50,199 bases of DNA from Chloroflexota bacterium (GTDB taxonomy: Bacteria > Chloroflexota > Anaerolineae > UBA1429), in contig DUUT01000094.1 of assembly GCA_012841405.1 (NCBI GenBank), forward strand, positions 1 to 50,199, in the 5' to 3' direction. Both the position numbers and the translations under genes were made by a program. Under the pieces are notes generated by a model, which worked only from the letters and a program-made list of their open reading frames with translations, did no database searches and was not told where the DNA came from. Every line of letters starts with the position of its first letter. The stretch's first letter is position 1. This document shows positions 10,333 to 18,067 of the stretch, piece by piece.

Positions 10333-10362
10333 GGGGCGGAGCACCGGCCGGTGCTCCGCCCC
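10333..10362 (+). terminator. Perfect 15-bp hairpin after tpiA
   Basis: GGGGCGGAGCACCGG is directly followed by its reverse complement, a perfect 30-bp palindrome. Only a short GCGTTTG follows, so U-tract termination is weak, but the position right after tpiA supports a terminator or 3'-end stabiliser. Confidence 0.55.
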
Positions 10363-10445
10363 GCGTTTGACCCGCAGCTGCCGCCCGCCTAGAATGCCCC
10401 CTAGGGCGCCCCGAGTGGCGCTCCAGACCTGTTGTGAGGGATTGG

Positions 10446-11024
10446 ATGGAAATCTACCTGATTCGACACGCCGAGGTGGACTATGCCGGGGTCGCCGATC
10501 CCAGCGCTGTGCGCCTCACACCCCACGGAGAGGAGCAGGCCAAGCGCATCGCCGAGCAGGTCGCTGCCTGGGATGTCCAGTTCCTCTGCGCCAGCACCAT
10601 GATCCGTGCCGAGATGACCGCCGACGCCGTCAGCGGGCGCCTGCCAGACTTGCTGCGGTGGGACCTCGAAGAGCTCGAGGAGTTGGGCCTCGCGGACATG
10701 GAGGGCCAGCCGTTGGCGAGCCCGCTCACCGCCAACTGGACGCCCGAGCTCATCGCCTATGGTCTGGAGCGCGTATGGATTCGCGTCATGGCGGCCTGGG
10801 CGCGCATCCGCCTCTATGCCGAGACCTATGGCATCGAGCGGATCGCCCTCATCACCCATGGGACGGTCATCAAGCTCCTGCTGCTCAACTGGCTCGGCTA
10901 CGACTGGCGCGCCAGTGATCGCTTCGATTTCCCCGTCGCGTTTGCCTCCAGCACCCGTGTCACCCTCCGCGAGGGAGAAGCGGGTACAACGGTGCAGATC
11001 GATTGGCTCAATCGACTTCCCTAG
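10446..11024 (+). CDS. Histidine phosphatase family protein
   Basis: A 192-aa protein of the phosphoglycerate mutase/histidine phosphatase superfamily. The catalytic LIRHAE motif puts the nucleophilic His at residue 8, and the second catalytic His is at 138 in LITHGT. The segment around Glu79-Glu82 supplies acidic residues as in related phosphatases. It lacks the features that would mark a true cofactor-dependent phosphoglycerate mutase, so it is more likely a broad phosphatase or a cobalamin/sugar-phosphate type. The ATG follows GAGGGA; a GTG 12 bp upstream is also in frame. It is followed after 47 bp by an oxidoreductase gene on the same strand, perhaps cotranscribed. Confidence 0.82.
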   Translation: MEIYLIRHAEVDYAGVADPSAVRLTPHGEEQAKRIAEQVAAWDVQFLCASTMIRAEMTADAVSGRLPDLLRWDLEELEELGLADMEGQPLASPLTANWTPELIAYGLERVWIRVMAAWARIRLYAETYGIERIALITHGTVIKLLLLNWLGYDWRASDRFDFPVAFASSTRVTLREGEAGTTVQIDWLNRLP

Positions 11025-11071
11025 ACCCCAGGCAGGGCCAACGCCCTTGCTGCCAAGGAGGACAGCACGCC

Positions 11072-12211
11072 ATGGACGTCAAGCCGTTGCGCGTTGGGAT
11101 CGTGGGCACGGGTGGCATCGCCGTCAATCATCACGTGCCGAACTTTTTGCGGTGCCCGAACGTCGAGGTGGTGGCGGCCTGCGATATCAGCGAGGCGGCT
11201 CTCGAGCAGATGCGGGCACGCCACGGCGTCACCGACTGCTACCGCGACTATTGCGAGCTGTTGGCCCGGGACGACCTGGACATCATCAGTGTGTGCACCA
11301 GCAACGACATGCACTACCCGGTGGTGATGGCCGCCGCCGAGCGTGGGCTCGACATCTTTTGCGAAAAGCCCTTGGCGATGGATCTGTGCCAGGCGCGCGA
11401 AATGTGGGCCGCCGCTGAGGCCAAGGGGCTCAAGACGGGCGTCAACTTCTCTCACCGGCGTACGCCGGCGGCGCAGCTCGCCCGCGAGATCATTGCCCGG
11501 GGGGCCCTCGGGACGATCACCACGGTGCAGGCGGTCTATGCGGCGGGCGGCGTCGGCTATGCGCAGCATCCGGGCACCTGGCGCAACGACCGGCAGCGCG
11601 CGGGCTGGGGCGGCTTGGGCGATATGGGCGCCCACATGCTCGACATGCTCGGCTGGTGGCTGGACGATGACGTGGCCGAGGTCGCCGCCTACACGCGCAC
11701 CTTTGTGCCGCAGCGGCTGTCACGCGAGACAGGGTTGCCCATGACGGTGACCACCGAGGATCAGGGGATGGTGCTGATGGCGTTCGCCAGCGGCGCCATG
11801 GGCTACCTCTGCGGCGGCTATATCTTTACCGGGCGCGGGTACGACCAGCGCATCGAGGTGTACGGCAGCGAGGGTGGCCTGATGTACAACCAGCAGCGCC
11901 CCCTGGAGCTCGATGTGTACCTGCCACCCGAGATCCTGGCCGACTATCAGGTACTGCGCCAGGGCAAGACGCCCGACACGCCCTACACCACCATCTTGGT
12001 GCCTGAGCGACTGCAGGGGCTGATCCCTGGTCAGAACGGGGTCCGACGCAGTGTGATTATGGATTATGTCGATGCCTACCGCGCCAGCCATGGCCGCGAC
12101 GGTGCCTTCTGCTTCGAGCCTGGCTTTGCCGAAGGGGTGCGCGTGCAGGCGATCCTCGACGCCTGCGCGCTGGCAGAGCGTGACGCGCGCTGGGTACAGC
12201 TGCCGCTCTAG
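11072..12211 (+). CDS. Gfo/Idh/MocA family oxidoreductase
   Basis: A 379-aa NAD(P)-dependent sugar or inositol-type dehydrogenase. The N-terminal Rossmann fold has VGIVGTGGIA at residues 8-16. The family's EKPLAMD motif, with the catalytic Lys99, follows strand 5. The C-terminal alpha/beta domain carries GDMGAHMLDM, the usual place of the substrate-binding His. The start follows AAGGAGG. The substrate cannot be read from sequence; members next to glycoside hydrolase loci often act on keto-sugars or inositols. An inverted repeat at 12281-12311 separates it from the aldehyde oxidoreductase gene. Confidence 0.9.
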   Translation: MDVKPLRVGIVGTGGIAVNHHVPNFLRCPNVEVVAACDISEAALEQMRARHGVTDCYRDYCELLARDDLDIISVCTSNDMHYPVVMAAAERGLDIFCEKPLAMDLCQAREMWAAAEAKGLKTGVNFSHRRTPAAQLAREIIARGALGTITTVQAVYAAGGVGYAQHPGTWRNDRQRAGWGGLGDMGAHMLDMLGWWLDDDVAEVAAYTRTFVPQRLSRETGLPMTVTTEDQGMVLMAFASGAMGYLCGGYIFTGRGYDQRIEVYGSEGGLMYNQQRPLELDVYLPPEILADYQVLRQGKTPDTPYTTILVPERLQGLIPGQNGVRRSVIMDYVDAYRASHGRDGAFCFEPGFAEGVRVQAILDACALAERDARWVQLPL

Positions 12212-12280
12212 CCGCCTCGGGCTCGACACGACGCTCGGCGACGCGTGGGGCCGAGATGAACAGTCGATAGCACGTAGCAC

Positions 12281-12311
12281 GCGGCACGACCGCCGGCTGA
12301 CGGCGTGCCGC
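12281..12311 (+). terminator. Inverted repeat between the oxidoreductase genes
   Basis: GCGGCACG at 12281-12288 pairs with CGTGCCGC at 12304-12311 around a 15-nt loop. It ends about 10 bp before the GGAGGAG ribosome site of the next gene. It might be a weak terminator, an attenuator or neither. Confidence 0.3.
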
Positions 12312-12332
12312 CTATGCATTGGAGGAGCAATC

Positions 12333-14222
12333 ATGACGTTTGGCCATTGGGGCAAGCTCTTGCGCGTGAACCTCACCACGGGCAAGACGACCACCGAGAC
12401 TCTGGATGAGCTCTTCCTGCGGCGATACGTCGGGGGATGGGGGTTCATCGGCTACTACCTCCTCAAAGAACTCGCACCGGGCATCGACCCGCTGGGGCAT
12501 GAGAACAAGCTGATCTATGCCACCGGCCCCATCACGGGACAACCGATGGCCGGGGGCGGCCGGCACATGATCGGCGGCAAATCGCCGCTCACCGGCGGCT
12601 TTGCGGCCTCCGAGGCGGGCGGCTTTTTCGGCGCCGAGCTCAAGCGCGCCGGCTGGGACGCCGTCATCGTCGAGGGCGCCGCGCAGACCCCGGTCTACCT
12701 GTGGATTCATGACGATCAGGTCGAGCTACGGTCCGCCGAGCACCTGTGGGGGCTCGAGACGGCGGACGTGGAGGAGCGGCTGCGAGAGGAGCTCGGCGAG
12801 CGCCGGTTGCGCGTCTCGCAGTGCGGCCCGGCGGGAGAGCGGCTGGCGCGCATCGCCAATGTGATGCACGATGCCACCCGCGCCGCAGGGCGCACCGGGC
12901 TGGGCGCCGTGATGGGCGCGAAAAAGCTCAAGGCGGTAGTCGTGCGCGGCTCTCAGCGCCCACCGGTGGCCGATCCGGAAGCGCTGGACGCCCTGGCCAA
13001 GTGGTTCCGCGATAACTATCACCAGACCGGCTCTGCGGTGTTCTCCACCCTGGCCACCATGCGTATGGTGCGCGTCAACCAAGGCGTCGGCGGCCTGCCC
13101 ACGCGCAACTTTCAGCACGGTGTGTTCGAAGGGTTCGAGAACCTCACCGCCGAGAGAGCGCTGGAGACGATCACCGTCGGCCGCGATACCTGCTACGGTT
13201 GCCCCATCCGCTGCAAGTGGGTATCCGAGGTCAAGAGTGACACGTATCCCGTCGATCGCAAGTATGGCGGTCCCGAGTACGAGACGGCGGGCTCGATGGG
13301 CTCGCTGTGCGGTATTGACGACCTCGAGATCGTGGCCTACGCCAACCAGGTGTGCAACGCCAACGGCCTGGACACCATCGGCGCCGGCGTGACCATCGCC
13401 TTTGCCATGGAGTGCTTTGAGCGCGGGCTGCTCACCACCGAGGACACCGGCGGGCTCGACCTGCGCTTTGGGAACGCCGAGGCGCTCGTCGAGATGCTGC
13501 ACCGCATCGTCCGCCGGCAGGGCTTGGGCGATCTATTGGCCGAGGGCTCGCTCCGCGCGGCGCACAAGATAGGCCGCGGTGCCGAGCGGTACGCCATTCA
13601 GATCAAGGGGCAGGAAGTGGCCATGCACGACCCGCGCGTCAAGTACGGCCACGGCCTGGGCATCGGCGTCTCGCCCACCGGCGCCGATCACATGCATAGC
13701 GTCCACGATAGCGCCTACACGAGCAAGGGCGGCATCGCCGACCTCGAGTCCTTTGGCATCATCGAGCCCCTGCCCTTCGATGATCTGAGCACCGACAAGG
13801 CGCGCATGGTGCGCTACGGCATGATGCTGCGCGTGCTGGACAACCTCACCGGCATGTGCATGTTCCACATGTGGACGCCGCGGCAAAAGGCCGACATCAT
13901 CCGGGCGGCCACGGGGTGGCCCACGGATGTCGCCGACCTGTGGCTGGCTGCCGAGCGTGCCTACGACATGGCGCGCGCGTTCAATGCGCGGGAGGGGTTT
14001 CGCCCGGAGGATGACATGTTGCCCCCGCGGCTCCTTGAGCCCTTGCCCGAGGGGCCAGCGGAGGGCAAGGCCCCCACGGAGGAGCAGTATCGCGCTGCAC
14101 TGGCCGACCTCTATGGCTTGATGGGTTGGGATGCCGACACGGGTGCACCTACCCGCGCCAAGCTGGCCGATCTCGGGATCGCCTGGGTCGCCGATCTGTT
14201 GGAGGCCACACCGCGCGCCTAG
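12333..14222 (+). CDS. Aldehyde:ferredoxin oxidoreductase (tungsten-type AOR family)
   Basis: A 629-aa member of the tungstopterin aldehyde:ferredoxin oxidoreductase family, which oxidises aldehydes to acids with ferredoxin as electron acceptor. The N-terminal beta-rich domain (GKLLRVNLTTGK, RYVGGWGF, GGRHMIGGKSPLTG) binds the pterin. The 4Fe-4S ligands are visible as Cys287-x2-Cys290-x3-Cys294 and a distant Cys509 (NLTGMCMFH), the spacing of known AORs. Length matches (~610-630 aa). The start follows GGAGGAG. No moaD-like, ferredoxin or tungstate-transport gene is near. A classical hairpin follows. The aldehyde substrate is unknown, and obligate O2 sensitivity of the family suggests anaerobic metabolism. 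Confidence 0.93.
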   Translation: MTFGHWGKLLRVNLTTGKTTTETLDELFLRRYVGGWGFIGYYLLKELAPGIDPLGHENKLIYATGPITGQPMAGGGRHMIGGKSPLTGGFAASEAGGFFGAELKRAGWDAVIVEGAAQTPVYLWIHDDQVELRSAEHLWGLETADVEERLREELGERRLRVSQCGPAGERLARIANVMHDATRAAGRTGLGAVMGAKKLKAVVVRGSQRPPVADPEALDALAKWFRDNYHQTGSAVFSTLATMRMVRVNQGVGGLPTRNFQHGVFEGFENLTAERALETITVGRDTCYGCPIRCKWVSEVKSDTYPVDRKYGGPEYETAGSMGSLCGIDDLEIVAYANQVCNANGLDTIGAGVTIAFAMECFERGLLTTEDTGGLDLRFGNAEALVEMLHRIVRRQGLGDLLAEGSLRAAHKIGRGAERYAIQIKGQEVAMHDPRVKYGHGLGIGVSPTGADHMHSVHDSAYTSKGGIADLESFGIIEPLPFDDLSTDKARMVRYGMMLRVLDNLTGMCMFHMWTPRQKADIIRAATGWPTDVADLWLAAERAYDMARAFNAREGFRPEDDMLPPRLLEPLPEGPAEGKAPTEEQYRAALADLYGLMGWDADTGAPTRAKLADLGIAWVADLLEATPRA

Positions 14223-14268
14223 GCGACGCCGCGGCGCCTGGCACGCGGGCATAGAGCATGGCGAAGGG

Positions 14269-14308
14269 AGAACCGGACGGCAAAGGGTTGCCGTCCGGTT
14301 CTTTGTTG
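14269..14308 (+). terminator. Terminator of the AOR gene
   Basis: A 15-bp perfect stem, AGAACCGGACGGCAA with its complement, around an AGGG loop, then TTTGTTGG. The T-rich tail also overlaps the possible -35 region (TTTGTT, 16 bp before TATAAT at 14324-14329) of the following kinase gene. Confidence 0.75.
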
Positions 14309-14375
14309 GCGCGGTGGATAGACTATAATCATGCTACGTAAGCGGCGCAGACGTCTTGGCGAATAGAGGATCAAT

Positions 14376-16607
14376 GTGGCGAACAGCGCACCCTTTCAGA
14401 ACACCGACGTTGCCGACGGCGGTCAGATGCAGGCAGAGGAGCTCAAGGATAGGCTCGTCGTCCTCGTGTCCCTGCTGCTCTTCGTAGGAGGGACACTGCG
14501 GTGGACGACGGTTGGCGGCATCGCCGGCCACGCCGGCGTAGATCTCCAGATGTTCCTAGCCGTCTCGCTGGTTGGAGCGGTGACGCTGGGCGTCCGCCGG
14601 CGCTTTCCCCGCGCGGCGCGCGGGCTTCTGACAGCGGGCCTGACGGCCTGCCTGGCCTACGCCCTCCGCCTGTATAGCGACCCGCTCCTGCCAGCCGCGG
14701 CCACCCTGACCATCATCGTGGCTTGGACGTTGAGCCCCCTTCTCGGCTTGGCGGCAAGCGTCGCGAACACGGGGGTGCTCCTGGCCATGCGCCCACTGGA
14801 GGCGGTGCAGATGGTGGTGGCCATCGTGTGGCTGGCATCCCTCGTCGAGTGGCTGAACGCCCGCGGTTTTGAGGCCACATTGCGGTGGGCGTGGGAGAGC
14901 CAGCAGCGCATGATGACGCTCCTGGAAGAGGTGCGCGACCGGCGGGGCGAGTTGGGGCGTACGCTGGAATCCCTCACCGAGGCGACGCGCCGCCTGCAGC
15001 GCACCAGCTATGAGCTGGCAATCGCCCGACAGCAGGCTGAGGAGGCGCGCCACATCAAGGCCCAGTTCGCCGCCAACGTGAGCCACGAGCTCCGCACGCC
15101 GCTGAACCTCATTATGGGGTTCAGCGAGATGATGTACCGGACCCCCGAGGTTTACGGCCAGGTCCGGTGGACGCCAGCGCTGCGGGCCGATGTTCGCGAG
15201 ATCTATCAGAGCAGCCGCCATCTCATGGGCATGGTGGACGATATCCTCGACCTGTCGCGCATCGAGGCGCAACGTCTGCCCTTGCGGCTCGAGCCCACCG
15301 ATATGGGCGAGCTCATCCACGACGCTCTGGCGACGGCCAGTGGCCTGCTGCGTGGCAAGCCGGTGACACTGAGCATGAACGTGCCCCGCCGCCTCCCCGA
15401 GATCACTGTCGACCGAACGCGCATCCGCCAGGTGCTCCTCAACCTGCTGAACAATGCCATCCGCTTCACCGACCAGGGGCGCATCGAGGTGGGCGCCCTC
15501 GAGGAGGACGGCGAGATCGTCGTGTCGGTCTCGGACACGGGGGTGGGCATCCCGAAGGACGAGATTCCAGCGCTGTTTGAAGAGTTCCATCAGGCCAAAG
15601 GACCGATCACCAGCGGCCGCGGCGGTACGGGGTTGGGGCTGGCCATCTGCAAGCAGTTCGTGAACTTGCACGGGGGGCATATCGAGGCCGATAGCGTCGT
15701 GGGCAAGGGCAGCACGTTCCGCTTCTACCTGCCGCTGCCCGAATCGGGGCGCGCCGTGTCGCGGCTGGCGTACTATGCCCCCGAGGGATGGGCGCCGCGT
15801 GCGCCCGAGAGCCCGCTGGACAAGACGGTCGTCATCCTCGGGCAAGATCTGGGCGCCGTGGGCATGATCGCTCGCGCCATCGAGGGGTACCGCGCGCTGC
15901 CCGCCATGACCCTGTCCGAGGTGACCGACGCCGTTCAGAGTGACGACCCCACCAGCATCATCCTGCTACATGATCCCTTCAGTCAGGACGGTTTCACCCC
16001 CGAGGACGTGTGGCGCGCGGCAGGGGACCCGACGCTGCCCATCGTGCGCTGTGAGGTGGCCATGGAGACGGTGGTGACGCGCGAGCTCGGCGTGGCAGAT
16101 TACCTCGTCAAACCGGTGCACCGGGAGCACATCATCGACGCCGTACGGGCCTCCTGCAGTCGCCCATCGGCGCTGCTGGTGGTCGATGACGATCCCGGTT
16201 TTGTGGCCCTGCTCCAGCGCGTGCTGACGGCAGAGTGGCCCGAGGCCAAGATACACCGCGCCTACTCAGGAAACGAGGCCCTCGCCATGCTCGAGCACGT
16301 CACGGTGGATGCCATCATCCTGGACCTGACGCTACCGGGCATGACGGGCCTTGAGGTGCTCCAGGCGCTACGCCGCAACCCCCGCCTGGCGTTACTGCCG
16401 GTGATCATCGCCACTGCATCGAGCTATGGCGAAGAGCTCGCCAAGCTGCGGGGGGGACGCCTCGAGCTCCTCCATAGCGACGGTTCTACTCGCGCCGAGC
16501 TAGGTCGCTATCTCCGCGCTCTGCTCGATGCCCATCAGCGGGCCCCGGAGCCAGTAATACCTCGCGCAGCGCCGCCACCATCTGCTGCTGAGTCACCGGC
16601 TTTTTGA
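14376..16607 (+). CDS. Membrane hybrid sensor histidine kinase/response regulator
   Basis: A 743-aa protein. About five hydrophobic segments occupy residues 26-165, followed by a short coiled coil. The kinase core has the phospho-accepting His237 in NVSHELRTP, an N-box around LLNLLNNAIRF, and DTGVGIP and GTGLGLAI for ATP binding. Residues ~485-600 form a receiver-like domain that lacks a recognisable Asp pocket (IILLHDPF region) but keeps a LVKP motif. A second receiver at ~605-725 has the acidic cluster VVDDD and Asp650 in ILDLTLPGM, but no KP Lys at the expected place. The GTG follows AGAGGA. Its last 122 bp overlap the convergent gene on the other strand. Confidence 0.88.
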   Translation: MANSAPFQNTDVADGGQMQAEELKDRLVVLVSLLLFVGGTLRWTTVGGIAGHAGVDLQMFLAVSLVGAVTLGVRRRFPRAARGLLTAGLTACLAYALRLYSDPLLPAAATLTIIVAWTLSPLLGLAASVANTGVLLAMRPLEAVQMVVAIVWLASLVEWLNARGFEATLRWAWESQQRMMTLLEEVRDRRGELGRTLESLTEATRRLQRTSYELAIARQQAEEARHIKAQFAANVSHELRTPLNLIMGFSEMMYRTPEVYGQVRWTPALRADVREIYQSSRHLMGMVDDILDLSRIEAQRLPLRLEPTDMGELIHDALATASGLLRGKPVTLSMNVPRRLPEITVDRTRIRQVLLNLLNNAIRFTDQGRIEVGALEEDGEIVVSVSDTGVGIPKDEIPALFEEFHQAKGPITSGRGGTGLGLAICKQFVNLHGGHIEADSVVGKGSTFRFYLPLPESGRAVSRLAYYAPEGWAPRAPESPLDKTVVILGQDLGAVGMIARAIEGYRALPAMTLSEVTDAVQSDDPTSIILLHDPFSQDGFTPEDVWRAAGDPTLPIVRCEVAMETVVTRELGVADYLVKPVHREHIIDAVRASCSRPSALLVVDDDPGFVALLQRVLTAEWPEAKIHRAYSGNEALAMLEHVTVDAIILDLTLPGMTGLEVLQALRRNPRLALLPVIIATASSYGEELAKLRGGRLELLHSDGSTRAELGRYLRALLDAHQRAPEPVIPRAAPPPSAAESPAF

Positions 16608-17826
16608 GGTAGTAACACGCGCCGAGAGCCTCGGCGAGCTCGGGCTCGTTGAGCACCGAGCACACGATAATGGGGACGTCGTCCAAAGCGGGATCACTGC
16701 GCATGCGCTGCAGCAGCTCCCAGCCGTCCATCGTCCGCATCATCACGTCGAGGACGATGACCGCAGGCGTTTCGCGCGCGGCGGCGTCGAGGGCCGCGTG
16801 ACCATCCGTGACGGCCGTCACCTGATACCCCTCAGGGATGAGGTAGCGCTCAAACAGCTGCAGAACGCGCTCGTTGTCGTCAACGACGAGGACGGGGATC
16901 CCTTCGGCCCGCCGAAAGCGCAGGGCGATCTCGTGGACGCATTGGCTGTCGCTGCCTACCTCCAACCAGCCGCCCTGGACGGTCAGCAACTCGGTCACGG
17001 CCTCCAACCGACGATTTACCTCTCCGAGGAGGAGAGGCTGATCGTGCTGCAGGGGCGGCTCGGGCCGCAATATCAGGGCGACCTGCTCGGGCGTGGTGCG
17101 GCTGCCGACGGCGAGGGTAGCAGGGCGGCCAGCAATGAGGGTCGACATTGCGGCCAGCGCGGCCTGCTTGGCCAAAGCGGGGTCGGCCCACACTGTCGTC
17201 ACATCCTTGCTCAAGCACACGTCGACCCACACATCGTACTCCTGGGCCATAGCCTTGGCTGGCGCGAGGACGCCGTCGAGCAGGGTGCTCAGCTCGAGCT
17301 TGGTCACGGCCAGCCCCAGCGGCTCCATCTCACTGTGCAGCCCCGCGTAGGCCGCGGTGGGCGCGCCGATGTGGGCGTCGACCGGCGCGTCGGTGGCGTC
17401 CTCCCTATCGGCATCGCGGCACACCGCCTGCCAGCGTGGCCAGAGGATGCTGGCCATCGCCAGGAGGCCCTTGCGGTGGTCACGCTGGAACTGGCGCAGG
17501 CTGGTACGGAGCTCGGTGACAATGTCGTCGATCTCGTAGCCATCCACGTAGCGGTGCGTCAGGATGCCGTAGGGACGCCACTCCCTGTCATTGCGCGAAA
17601 CGTGACTGCCTGGATCGAGCTGCTCGAGGGTGTCCAACATGAGGTTTCGAAGCGCCCGGGCGACGTCGTGGTTGGGCGCGGGAGGGCCCACCAGCACTGC
17701 GAGTGGGTGCCGCTGGAGATGGGCATAGTCGTAGAGATGTGCCAGCGCGTCGCGCACCAGGGCGATGAACGCGTCAGGCACCTCGTCGGTGGCATGGAGC
17801 AATTCGCCGGTTGTACGATCAGACAT
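16486..17826 (-). CDS. Response regulator with N-terminal helical and degenerate ATPase-like regions
   Basis: A 446-aa protein. The C-terminal ~120 residues before the tail form a complete receiver domain: VLVVDDNE, VIVLDVMM with the phospho-Asp, VCSV, and the KKPV Lys. The first ~150 residues are helical (EIDDIVTELRTSLRQFQRDHRKGLL) and resemble sensory or dimerisation regions of RsbR/kinase N-termini. Residues ~165-310 (KLELSTLLDGVLAPAKAM onward) look like a histidine-kinase ATPase fold without N- and G-boxes, so it is probably inactive. The start follows AGAGGA. It is convergent with, and overlaps, the hybrid kinase gene, a likely functional partner. Confidence 0.75.
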   Translation of the reverse strand: MSDRTTGELLHATDEVPDAFIALVRDALAHLYDYAHLQRHPLAVLVGPPAPNHDVARALRNLMLDTLEQLDPGSHVSRNDREWRPYGILTHRYVDGYEIDDIVTELRTSLRQFQRDHRKGLLAMASILWPRWQAVCRDADREDATDAPVDAHIGAPTAAYAGLHSEMEPLGLAVTKLELSTLLDGVLAPAKAMAQEYDVWVDVCLSKDVTTVWADPALAKQAALAAMSTLIAGRPATLAVGSRTTPEQVALILRPEPPLQHDQPLLLGEVNRRLEAVTELLTVQGGWLEVGSDSQCVHEIALRFRRAEGIPVLVVDDNERVLQLFERYLIPEGYQVTAVTDGHAALDAAARETPAVIVLDVMMRTMDGWELLQRMRSDPALDDVPIIVCSVLNEPELAEALGACYYLKKPVTQQQMVAALREVLLAPGPADGHRAERGDSDLARRE

Positions 17827-17894
17827 GGATCCTCTGGCGGGAGAATGGCGGGGCGATGGCGCACACCCCGTTGCATCGGCCTAGGTAGCATTCT

Positions 17895-17922
17895 ATTATA
17901 GGTGTTACTCCGGTAGGGTCAA
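17895..17922 (-). promoter_or_regulatory. Promoter of the minus-strand response regulator
   Basis: On the minus strand TTGACC (17922-17917) and a perfect TATAAT (17900-17895) are 16 bp apart. The start codon is about 70 bp downstream. Confidence 0.6.
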
Positions 17923-18067
17923 TCGCGTCGCCCGATGCCCCTGCCTCCGTACGCCTCTGCGCTGAGGCCACCAGGCCTCTACGCTCTGACGTGTTTCCGT
18001 GACACTGTTTTGACCCTGCGAGGGGGCTTTGTTCGGCCTCTCGCGTAATTGCCACGAGAGGAGCCCC

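Noticed and set aside
17880-17890. CTAGGTAGCA resembling the MITE left end (also at 32044)
   Set aside because: The match stops after ten bases; no GTGTTT and no core, so it is not a further copy.
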